Shown: one piece after another, positions 1 to 5,883 of the stretch
Position numbering within the stretch: the first letter of the stretch is position 1
How the letters are laid out: each line of letters opens with the position of its first letter
Source of the DNA: Candidatus Cloacimonadota bacterium
GTDB taxonomy: Bacteria; Cloacimonadota; Cloacimonadia; Cloacimonadales; Cloacimonadaceae
DNA length: 6,271 nucleotides
Direction of reading: 5' to 3'
NCBI GenBank assembly: GCA_023228285.1
Contig: JALOBM010000103.1
Span: forward strand, 1-6,271
The notes under the pieces: generated by a model
What the model was told of the DNA's origin: nothing
Seen by the model: the letters and a program-made list of their open reading frames with translations, nothing else
The model's database searches: none
Position numbers and translations under genes: made by a program

Positions 1-1024
1 CTGCATTCTCCGGATCTACACATACGACCCCGCAGCTGAGAGTGACACGTTCATCGTTTGCGGTCCGGAGCGGGCAGGATTCCATTTGAGTACGCACAGC
101 TTCACATATCCTGTAGGTTTCTTCTGTGCTGCAGCCCTCGAATAACATAGAAAACTCATCTCCGCCTATCCGGAAAGCGCGGATGTTTTCATTCTGGATA
201 TTTTTTAGCGTTTGCGATAAATAAAGAATTACCCGATCTCCCATCGCATGGCCGCAGAGATCATTCACGCTTTTAAAATGGTCAATATCGATCATTGCCA
301 GAGAAAGGAACTTTTGGGTGTTTTGGCATTTTTCCACAAGCCTGGGCAGATAATCATCAAAGGTTTTTCTGTTATTCAACCCTGTGAACGGATCCAGCTT
401 CAGCTGCTCCTGCATGTTTTGCTGTTTGTTATCGAAAAGCATCAGCGTTCGAAGATTATCGCGTCCGTATAGGATCAAAACCTTTGCCAGCAGGTACGAA
501 CAGAGGAACATAAAGCAGACAACAAATATCTGCATGAGCATATTGCTGTCCAATTTTCCCGATAAATATATTTTGACGCCGACCAGCAACACCGCAAGGC
601 TGCTTATCCAGAATATCCAACGGGTTATTTTCACATTTAAAAAAATGGTGGAAGCGAAGATCGGCAGGATGAAGGAGGCCAGCAAAACTCTGGCTATATC
701 ATGTGTCAGCGAAAGATAGAAGGAAAAGATGACAAACAGAGTAAGAGACAGATATTCCTTGGAAACAAGCGAAAAGCGATGTGAACGGACAAAAAGGTCT
801 GCAAAAAAAGTCAAAGCGAACAGGCCTATGGCGGGCAGTACAATATAATTCCGCAAATAGTCATCAGGTGAATGGGCAAGAACACTTCGTGCCGCAAAAT
901 ACCAGATCACATGTGCCAGTATCATGAGTGCAGCGGTGGCATAACCGGTATTTACTATATAGCGGCACCATCTGATCGGCTCTATATATTCTTTGTCTCT
1001 TTCGCAGTCAATGTCTTTATCCAT
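1..1024 (-). CDS. Membrane-bound diguanylate cyclase (GGDEF), C-terminus cut by window edge
   Basis: Reading the minus strand from ATG at 1022-1024 gives 341 residues with no stop before the left edge, so the gene is partial. A GAGGGG ribosome site lies 5 nt upstream of the ATG. Hydrophobic stretches at about residues 22-41, 62-79, 86-106, 113-129, 136-154 and 162-180 suggest six membrane helices. A cytoplasmic GGDEF domain follows: DPFTGLNNR at 211-219, IDIDHFKSVND at 245-255, and an intact GGDEF at 287-291. Family knowledge: such enzymes join two GTP into cyclic di-GMP, and an intact GGDEF suggests activity. The RxxD inhibitory site expected five residues before GGDEF is absent (residues 278-281 are NENI). 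I do not recognise the membrane sensor domain, so its signal is unknown. It shares the strand of the dipeptidase operon, but a 280-bp gap with a hairpin suggests separate transcription. The GGDEF assignment is firm; the helix count is an estimate. Confidence 0.93.
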   Translation of the reverse strand, partial: MDKDIDCERDKEYIEPIRWCRYIVNTGYATAALMILAHVIWYFAARSVLAHSPDDYLRNYIVLPAIGLFALTFFADLFVRSHRFSLVSKEYLSLTLFVIFSFYLSLTHDIARVLLASFILPIFASTIFLNVKITRWIFWISSLAVLLVGVKIYLSGKLDSNMLMQIFVVCFMFLCSYLLAKVLILYGRDNLRTLMLFDNKQQNMQEQLKLDPFTGLNNRKTFDDYLPRLVEKCQNTQKFLSLAMIDIDHFKSVNDLCGHAMGDRVILYLSQTLKNIQNENIRAFRIGGDEFSMLFEGCSTEETYRICEAVRTQMESCPLRTANDERVTLSCGVVCVDPENA

Positions 1025-1085
1025 ATATGCCCCTCATTCTGATGTGCGACAATATTTGATAAACAGATATAAAAACAATTTTTAG

Positions 1086-1112
1086 TGTATACGGGATTAC
1101 TAATAAAATCAA
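1086..1112 (-). promoter_or_regulatory. Weak candidate promoter for the GGDEF gene
   Basis: On the minus strand TTGATT (1107-1112) and TATACA (1086-1091) resemble -35 and -10 boxes, but the 15-bp spacer is short. Transcription from here would leave a leader of about 55 nt before the GGDEF start. Nearby AT-rich sequence offers other weak matches, so this is only a candidate. Confidence 0.25.
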
Positions 1113-1237
1113 TTGTAACTGTCTTTACATTGTGAAACTGCAGGAAGATCTTCGGCGTGAAACAATTGTGAAGCAGTGGTTTAGTTCAAAAAAAACAGTA
1201 ATAGACAAGGTTCAGAGGACACGGGTTCCGGAACGCA

Positions 1238-1284
1238 ACAGAATCAGCGGCCTGCCCGTAAATATTGCAGGTCGCTGATTCTGT
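1238..1284 (-). terminator. Long hairpin downstream of the dipeptidase gene, probable terminator or mRNA 3' structure
   Basis: Arms at 1238-1255 and 1267-1284 pair over 18 bp with one imperfect pair (1250/1272) around an 11-nt loop. It begins 20 nt after the dipeptidase stop codon, which is where a terminator for the pucR-pepV operon would be expected. The sequence after the stem on the minus strand starts TTGCGTT, so there is no clean U-tract; a run of eight T on the minus strand comes only about 45 nt later, near 1188-1195. It may be a non-canonical intrinsic terminator or a stabilising 3' structure. Either strand could form it; the mismatch is a G-U pair in plus-strand RNA and A-C in minus-strand RNA. 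Confidence 0.5.
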
Positions 1285-1304
1285 ATTTACTGTACAGCGA
1301 TCAT

Positions 1305-2726
1305 CTATAAACTATTTAGTCTGGCTATAATTTCACCATAAATGTGTGTGCTTTTGAGCAAATCATCCAGCGATACATTTTCATTCGCCTGATGTGCAAG
1401 TTCTTCCTGACCGGGGAAAAGCGGTCCTGCTGATACCGCGTTAGGCATAAAGCGGCAGTACGTCCCGCCGCCCATACTTACAGGCGCAGGTCTGTCACCC
1501 GTGACTGATTCATAGGCGTCAAGCAAAGTTTGGACAACCTTATGCGAGGCAGGCAGATACAGTGGTTTTTTATGTGTGTGTATCGTCACTTCAGCTTTAT
1601 TTTTTGAAATACAGTCATTGAGCTTACCGATTAGCCTGTCGTAATTGGCGGTAACAGGATAGCGTATATCCAGTTTAATTGATGCAGACAAGTCTGTATT
1701 TGAGGAATCCATGTCTATTGCGGCCAGATTGCATGTCAGAGAACCGGAATCCGCATCGGCAGTCTGAATTCCCAGGCCTTCTCCGGAATAACCGGTGCCG
1801 GCCATATTGTATAGCGTCTGAACGAGTTCTTTTGCGTTCGGAGACAAGTCGATCAACAGAAGAGCTTTCAATAATTTTTGAACAGCATTGTCGCCTTTGT
1901 GCGGTTCCATCGCATGTGCGGATGTGCCCTTTGCAGCAATTTCAAGGGTGTTTGAATGGTTGATTATTTCTATGTCAAAGTTTGCACATGCATTTTTAAT
2001 TTCTGCGGCTCCGCTTTCCTGGCACTGTATTACTGCGGAGGCCTCGTTTGGAACAACATTGAAACGATCGCCGCCGTGTACGGAGAGCAAACTTATTTTT
2101 CCTTGTGACATGTCTGCGGGCACGTTTTTTGTTACTATTAAGCGCAATATGCCTTTCTCAGCGTTTACAACAGGGAATTCTGCATCAGGGGAGAAACTGA
2201 ATTCGGGCTGCTCTTCAACTTCATTATAATGTTTTATGCAGCGCGAACCGGATTCTTCATCAAGCCCCAATATAAGGCGAAATCTGTGGTGAAGATCCGT
2301 GCCGGAATCACGCAGTGCTTTCATGGCATATAAAACAGCAACAGCCGGGCCTTTGTCATCTATCGAACCTCTTCCGAATAATTTGCTGTCTTCAATTACT
2401 GCGGCATATGGGGGATATTTCCAATCTTTTTCGTTTCCTTCGGGGACAACGTCAAGGTGTGCAAGAATTCCAACCAGTGTCCCGGTGCTCCCCATCTCGA
2501 CATATCCTGCGTAATTATCGATGTTTTTTACTTTAAACCCCAGTTTTTCCCCTCTCTCAAGAAAATCATTCAATGCATGTGTGACATTCGGACCGAAAGG
2601 ATGTTCCAAAGTGCTTTGACTCTCGTCCAGCGTACTTTTAATACGTAAAACCTCTTGAGTTTCCCTGATTTGTGCCGCGAATGATTTTTCTATCAGAGTG
2701 TGTATCGTGTCATTGATTTGTTCCAT
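1305..2726 (-). CDS. pepV: PepV-like M20 family dipeptidase (dinuclear zinc)
   Basis: A 473-residue cytoplasmic dipeptidase, close to the roughly 470 residues usual for PepV. The M20 catalytic signatures are all present: HLDVVP with H90 and D92; GRGSIDDKGP with bridging D123; LDEESGS with general base E157 and ligand E158; SPDAEFP with D181; the lid motif SAHAMEPHKGDN with H271; and a late H445 in a QEELAHQANEN context as last zinc ligand. From memory these match the L. delbrueckii PepV set (H87, D119, E153/E154, D177, H269, H439) at small constant offsets. The lid domain should span about residues 190-385. Family knowledge: PepV removes the N-terminal residue of dipeptides, including some beta-Ala and D-containing ones. 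The start at 2724-2726 is preferred over an in-frame ATG at 2778-2780, which would lie deep inside pucR; it sits one base after the pucR stop (TGA-A-ATG), suggesting translational coupling. No truncation or missing ligand is seen. The exact substrate is not readable. Confidence 0.93.
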   Translation of the reverse strand: MEQINDTIHTLIEKSFAAQIRETQEVLRIKSTLDESQSTLEHPFGPNVTHALNDFLERGEKLGFKVKNIDNYAGYVEMGSTGTLVGILAHLDVVPEGNEKDWKYPPYAAVIEDSKLFGRGSIDDKGPAVAVLYAMKALRDSGTDLHHRFRLILGLDEESGSRCIKHYNEVEEQPEFSFSPDAEFPVVNAEKGILRLIVTKNVPADMSQGKISLLSVHGGDRFNVVPNEASAVIQCQESGAAEIKNACANFDIEIINHSNTLEIAAKGTSAHAMEPHKGDNAVQKLLKALLLIDLSPNAKELVQTLYNMAGTGYSGEGLGIQTADADSGSLTCNLAAIDMDSSNTDLSASIKLDIRYPVTANYDRLIGKLNDCISKNKAEVTIHTHKKPLYLPASHKVVQTLLDAYESVTGDRPAPVSMGGGTYCRFMPNAVSAGPLFPGQEELAHQANENVSLDDLLKSTHIYGEIIARLNSL

Positions 2727-2727
2727 T

Positions 2728-4314
2728 TCAGCTGTTTTTCTCCTTTCCTGAATTGTTAAGTATGTACAGCTCCATTGCAAGGGTCAGGCTTATTCTTACG
2801 GCTGATAAATCTGTATCCGCTCCCAATATCTCTTTTATTTTATGATAACGGTACTTGACGGTGTTATAGTGCAGGTTCATTTGGGCAGCGACAGCTTTCA
2901 GCTGCCAATTATTTCTGATTATGCAGAACAGCGTCTGGAGCATAGAATCTTCATCACGCACGCCATTATTAATAAGCTTGCCCAGCTGTTCTGTAATAAA
3001 TTCTTTTGCTTCAGGCGTGTTGTTTGATGATGCCAGGAATTTATAAACACCCATGTCCTCCCAGAAAAGTGTCGGTGTAACGTCGCTGTTTTGTTTTGCG
3101 GCTGATAAGGTTTTTACAGCTTCGCGAAAACTTTTATCGCAGGAAAGGATGCTTGTTACAGGAGATCCGACTCCCATAACCAATTGCAGTCCTGTTTTAA
3201 GCCTGATGTTGTGCCTTGCATTGTTAAATATCCCTGTCAGCCTGCTTTTTATAGAGTCCCATTTTTCAGCAGGAGCGCTGAGAATAAAGGCCATTCCGTC
3301 TTCCAAAGGAGAGTACGGCACATTATTCTGAAGCTCCGAAAGCATGTTTCTGAACATTTCAAACCCCTTGTTGTAAGGCTCCTGAGGTTCCTGCAGGAAA
3401 GATTTTTCTTTATTGATATCAATCAGGACAACAACCTGCCTGCCGCTCAAATCCCATGTTAAAATACGCCCGCGGCTCAGTATTTCGCTGTCGTGGTGGA
3501 AGCGTTTATACAGTATGTCCTGCACAAACTGCGCATCCCTGCCCCGTTCTATCTTCCAGCGTTCATGTTCCCATTTTAAATATAACTGCAGCGCGTCTTT
3601 TGCCTGCATCAGAGCTATTTCTGACTGTGTCTCGCTGATTGACCTGTTAAGAAACAGATAGCCGCGGGTTTTTGTCCCGATCACAAGTTTCTCGTGAGGG
3701 AAATGTTCTATTAACGACGCCAGCGGCACGCTGTCAATAACCTGATTAAACTCTACGGAATTTGCAAGCGCACAGCGTTCTCCTGTTGTCGTATTTACGA
3801 AGAGGAGCTCTCTTTTGATATACCTGTTGAGAAGTGAAAGGAGCGAATCGAGCGGTTCCCCTGTGATCAGGATGTTAAAGAATTCTTTGCGTATTTCATC
3901 TGATATGTGCATCATTCTTGCCATATTGTCGGATATGGTGACCAATACTGGGTTGATGATGTCAGTGTGTGCATAGTGATGCGGAATACCGATCAATGGG
4001 AAGGATAATCTGTCTGCTATGCGCAGTACATCCTGCGGAATCCTGTCGATGTATCTTTCCATCTTGATACCGAGCGCGGCGGCATTAGCCCTGCTCGCAG
4101 TCTCAATCAGACCACGAAGCTGTTCCGGGTTGTCCTTGAATATATATCCTGATGTAAGAAGAAATTCCCCGCCGAACAGCCAGCCCTCAATGTCAGGAGT
4201 ATCGATAACACAAACCGTTTTTATCTCTCTTGTACGCAATCCGGCTTCGCCTGCATAGATTTGAAAATCCGAAAATCCTCCCTGATCTATCATCTGCTGT
4301 ACAGTCAGGTTCAC
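2728..4314 (-). CDS. PucR-family transcriptional regulator
   Basis: A 528-residue protein with PucR-family architecture. Residues about 8-125 match the N-terminal PucR ligand-sensing domain, with the typical VCVIDTPDIEGWLFGGEFLLTSG-like region near 34-56 and a FPLIGIP segment near 105-111. The centre (about 280-415) resembles the degenerate GGDEF-like domain of this family, including MGVGSPVTSILSCDKSFREA. The C-terminus (about 458-520) is the PucR helix-turn-helix, with NNWQLKAVAAQMNLHYNTVK followed by YRYHKIKEILG. Family knowledge: members are usually activators, sometimes repressors, of purine, amino-acid or other nitrogen-source catabolism, and use a single C-terminal HTH. The start is GTG at 4312-4314, behind a perfect AGGAGGTGA site. 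It is first in an operon with the PepV-like gene and divergent from the NicX-like/OPT operon, so it probably controls both and itself. It is not specifically the B. subtilis purine regulator; the effector is unknown. Confidence 0.92.
   Translation of the reverse strand: MNLTVQQMIDQGGFSDFQIYAGEAGLRTREIKTVCVIDTPDIEGWLFGGEFLLTSGYIFKDNPEQLRGLIETASRANAAALGIKMERYIDRIPQDVLRIADRLSFPLIGIPHHYAHTDIINPVLVTISDNMARMMHISDEIRKEFFNILITGEPLDSLLSLLNRYIKRELLFVNTTTGERCALANSVEFNQVIDSVPLASLIEHFPHEKLVIGTKTRGYLFLNRSISETQSEIALMQAKDALQLYLKWEHERWKIERGRDAQFVQDILYKRFHHDSEILSRGRILTWDLSGRQVVVLIDINKEKSFLQEPQEPYNKGFEMFRNMLSELQNNVPYSPLEDGMAFILSAPAEKWDSIKSRLTGIFNNARHNIRLKTGLQLVMGVGSPVTSILSCDKSFREAVKTLSAAKQNSDVTPTLFWEDMGVYKFLASSNNTPEAKEFITEQLGKLINNGVRDEDSMLQTLFCIIRNNWQLKAVAAQMNLHYNTVKYRYHKIKEILGADTDLSAVRISLTLAMELYILNNSGKEKNS
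2740..2746 (-). promoter_or_regulatory. Ribosome site for pepV inside the pucR 3' end
   Basis: AAAGGAG on the minus strand lies within the last codons of pucR, 13 nt before the pepV ATG at 2724-2726. That spacing is longer than usual and no alternative start codon lies between them, so re-initiation by ribosomes finishing pucR (TGA-A-ATG) probably contributes. It supports the 2726 start. Confidence 0.6.
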
Positions 4315-4320
4315 AGGGTG

Positions 4321-4329
4321 TCACCTCCT
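4321..4329 (-). promoter_or_regulatory. Perfect Shine-Dalgarno site fixing the GTG start of the PucR-type gene
   Basis: AGGAGGTGA on the minus strand is a full complement to the 16S rRNA 3' end and ends 6 nt before GTG at 4312-4314. No ATG competes at proper spacing, so the GTG start is well supported. Confidence 0.88.
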
Positions 4330-4368
4330 ATGCTTTCTTGCTTATTCTTACAAATTTTATTTCCGGAT

Positions 4369-4397
4369 ATTATACACCATTGACAATGGACTGTTTC
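4369..4397 (-). promoter_or_regulatory. Candidate promoter of the pucR-pepV operon
   Basis: A perfect TATAAT lies on the minus strand at 4369-4374, about 55 nt before the GTG start. The -35 position at 17-bp spacing (4392-4397) reads GAAACA, a poor match to TTGACA, which suits an activated promoter. A 13-bp inverted repeat (4377-4389) fills most of the spacer between the two boxes. Confidence 0.5.
4377..4389. promoter_or_regulatory. Inverted repeat CCATTG-A-CAATGG, candidate operator
   Basis: Two perfect 6-bp arms around one central base. Its place between the -10 and -35 of the likely pucR promoter suggests binding by a regulator, possibly the PucR-type protein itself (autoregulation). The binding protein is inferred, not shown. 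Confidence 0.4.
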
Positions 4398-4429
4398 TTC
4401 GTGGACCTGTGCTGAAAATATGTTTGAAA

Positions 4430-4444
4430 TGTCTTGATAAGACA
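4430..4444. promoter_or_regulatory. Inverted repeat TGTCTT-GAT-AAGACA, candidate operator
   Basis: Two perfect 6-bp arms around a 3-nt centre, in the middle of the divergent intergenic region. The TGTCTT arm recurs as TGTCTTAAG at 4550-4558. The 15-bp size and position suit an operator for the divergent regulator, but no known consensus is matched. Confidence 0.35.
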
Positions 4445-4483
4445 GTGATACCACAGTATTTTGATTTACAATGCAAACAAATT

Positions 4484-4512
4484 CCAATTGGCAGATGTAA
4501 GCTGTCCTGCCA
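4484..4512. promoter_or_regulatory. Overlapping inverted repeats CCAATTGG and TGGCAG/CTGCCA
   Basis: The 8-bp palindrome CCAATTGG (4484-4491) overlaps the left arm of a second inverted repeat, TGGCAG (4489-4494) with CTGCCA (4507-4512), whose arms are separated by 12 nt. They may form part of a control site or a small RNA hairpin in a long leader. Short palindromes arise by chance in AT-rich DNA, so support is limited. Confidence 0.28.
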
Positions 4513-4740
4513 GTTAGAAGTATAGGAAGAAATTTCTACGGCATATATTTGTCTTAAGGGTACATAAAGAAAAGAAATTTTTGTTCTTTTTTTATAAAAT
4601 GTATTTCGGCGTAATAAATTTTTGTTCCCTGCAGTAAAAAACCGGATAACATTTCTATTTATGTGACGATGAATCTTTTAATGCAAAACACTAAACTTTG
4701 ACAGCAACGGCATTTTTATACCCATACAAAGGTGGATGAA

Positions 4741-4747
4741 AGGAGAG
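4741..4747 (+). promoter_or_regulatory. Ribosome site that decides the start of the NicX-like gene
   Basis: AGGAGAG lies ahead of ATG at 4757-4759, with 11 nt between GGAG and the ATG. The in-frame ATG at 4736 has AAAGGTGG directly touching it with no spacer and is less likely to be used. The choice changes the protein by only 7 residues. Confidence 0.55.
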
Positions 4748-4756
4748 ATTTTTGCA

Positions 4757-5821
4757 ATGTTTGCAATTGGAATGGAAATGCGTGATGAGTACATGAGCTT
4801 CGAACTGGCAAAAGGAGCTTTAACTCTCGCGCGCGATGTTATGCTGATCAAGCCGGGTGAAGATGTAATAATCAGCGGAGATTCATGCACGGACAGAAGA
4901 GTTGTCGAGGCCACGGCCAATGCTGTATTTGCTATTGGCGGGCATCCTGTCATTATTTATTATCCGACAGCGCCTAACGCATGTATGCAGCCGTATCCGC
5001 CGATAGCTGCGGCAGTTGAAAAGGCTGATGTCTGGATAGAATTTACTTATTCATACATTATGCACTCGGATGCTTTCCGTGCCTCCCTTGGAGCTGGAGT
5101 ACGCTACATTTGTCTGACCGGGATGGACGTAATGATGATGGTTCGTACAATCAGCAATATTGATTATGAGCTTGTTATCAAACTTGGCGAAATGCTGCAG
5201 CATCACGTGCAGGAGGCAGATGAAGTAATTATCCGCAGCGCCGCGGGTACTGATTTAAAGGCTTATAACAGAGGCCGCAAAGTTCGCCTTTCGGGTAAAA
5301 AAGCGACAGAAAAGGGTTATCCGATAATGCTTGCCGGTCAGATTTCATGGTGCCCGATCGAAGAAACAATAGAGGGAACTCTTGTCTTTGATGGTGCGCT
5401 GTGGCCGCCGCTGGAACTGGGAAAACTTTCCGGACCCGTAAAAATGACACTCAAAGATGGGCGTGTAAGTGACATACGCGGAGGACACGATGCCGAAATA
5501 TTTAAGCGCTGGATGGAAGCGCTGGACGACCCTGAAAACATGTATCGTCTCGCCCATTATTCCCTTGGTTTCAATCCGGGTGTGAAAGCTGTCACAGGAC
5601 GTATTGTTGAAGACGAGCGGGTTTTCGGCTGTGTTGAAATCGGTATAGGCAGCCAGGGGAAGTCCATTATGGGTAAAGAATGGGCTGCCGCCGGACATAC
5701 GGACGGAATAATATTGAATCCTACAATCATCCTTGACGGCAAAGTGTTTGAGGAAGAGGGCGTATACAAATACCCTGATGTGAGGGACGTATGTAAAAAA
5801 CTGGGTATTTCCGGCTATTAA
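4757..5821 (+). CDS. M29 aminopeptidase / NicX superfamily metalloprotein, closer to NicX by metal ligands
   Basis: A 354-residue soluble protein without signal peptide. An N-terminal part (MLIKPGEDVIISGD near 29-42, then a GGHPVIIYYP segment) is typical of the M29 superfamily. The C-terminal half has superfamily landmarks: GQISWCPIEETIEGTLVFDG at 194-213, HYSLGFNPG from H267, VEDERVFGCVEIGIG at 284-298, and GHTDGIILNPTIILDG at 313-328. In M29 aminopeptidases, as I recall the motifs, these blocks carry Glu (GEVF), Glu (GELGIGLNP), His (GTVHIAIG) and HxD. Here the positions are Q195, H267, E294 and H314/D316. H267, H314 and D316 correspond to the Fe(II) ligands of 2,5-dihydroxypyridine 5,6-dioxygenase NicX (H265, H318, D320 from memory, in a protein of about 350 residues), and H103 lies near its proposed catalytic H105. 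Membership of the superfamily is firm. An aminopeptidase role is doubtful, and the true substrate is unknown. It is followed by an OPT-like transporter and is divergent from a PucR-type regulator. Confidence 0.82.
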   Translation: MFAIGMEMRDEYMSFELAKGALTLARDVMLIKPGEDVIISGDSCTDRRVVEATANAVFAIGGHPVIIYYPTAPNACMQPYPPIAAAVEKADVWIEFTYSYIMHSDAFRASLGAGVRYICLTGMDVMMMVRTISNIDYELVIKLGEMLQHHVQEADEVIIRSAAGTDLKAYNRGRKVRLSGKKATEKGYPIMLAGQISWCPIEETIEGTLVFDGALWPPLELGKLSGPVKMTLKDGRVSDIRGGHDAEIFKRWMEALDDPENMYRLAHYSLGFNPGVKAVTGRIVEDERVFGCVEIGIGSQGKSIMGKEWAAAGHTDGIILNPTIILDGKVFEEEGVYKYPDVRDVCKKLGISGY

Positions 5822-5871
5822 GTTTGTGCTGCGCACATGCCGGTTATATGTTCCAGACAAATGTAATTTAA

Positions 5872-5878
5872 GGAGGGA
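5872..5878 (+). promoter_or_regulatory. Strong ribosome site of the OPT-like transporter gene
   Basis: GGAGGGA ends 5 nt before the ATG at 5884-5886, fixing that start. The 62-bp gap after the upstream stop holds no terminator; its only hairpin (5825-5837) has 5-bp arms and no T-tract, so both genes are probably co-transcribed. Confidence 0.75.
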
Positions 5879-5883
5879 TAGAT

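Larger units (their letters stand above)
4330..4735. other. Divergent intergenic control region without a gene
   Basis: More than 400 bp separate the outward-facing starts at 4314 and 4757. I find no credible small gene: the open frames touching it are shadows that run into the flanking genes. The stretch is AT-rich, with T-runs near 4578-4594, and holds the inverted repeats and pucR promoter listed separately. For the plus-strand operon, weak promoter candidates are TTGTTC (4622-4627) with GATAAC (4645-4650) at a 17-bp spacer, and a perfect TTGACA (4698-4703) without a good -10 box at normal distance. The length exceeds what two simple promoters need, which fits an activator-controlled region or a long leader. 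Confidence 0.6.

Noticed and set aside
384..719. Open frame of 111 codons on the plus strand opposite the GGDEF gene
   Set aside because: It is a shadow of the well-supported cyclase coding frame and has no domain or ribosome site of note.
1225..1234. Perfect 10-bp palindrome GTTCCGGAAC
   Set aside because: Isolated and short, with no promoter at sensible distance; probably chance or part of the 3' region after the hairpin.
1888..2229. Open frame of 113 codons on the plus strand opposite pepV
   Set aside because: It is antisense to the conserved M20 lid region and shows no family signature.
2727..2780. Longer dipeptidase starting at the in-frame ATG at 2778-2780
   Set aside because: It would add 18 residues overlapping the conserved C-terminus of the PucR-type gene, and the 473-residue version from 2726 matches PepV length and starts right after the pucR stop.
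4488..4504. Possible sigma-54 promoter (TTGGCAG followed by AGCTG)
   Set aside because: The GG and GC are separated by 9 bases rather than the strict 10, and PucR-type regulators are not sigma-54 activators.
4736..4756. Start of the NicX-like gene at ATG 4736
   Set aside because: The AG-rich sequence touches the ATG with no spacer, while AGGAGAG lies at a usable distance before ATG 4757. The difference is small and not certain.
4757..5821. Plain annotation as leucyl aminopeptidase (M29)
   Set aside because: Three of the expected peptidase ligand positions appear changed (Q195, H267, E294), so only superfamily membership is supported.
5825..5837. Hairpin TGTGC-TGC-GCACA after the NicX-like gene as a terminator
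   Set aside because: Arms are only 5 bp with a 3-nt loop and no T-tract follows; a strong ribosome site for the next gene comes soon after.
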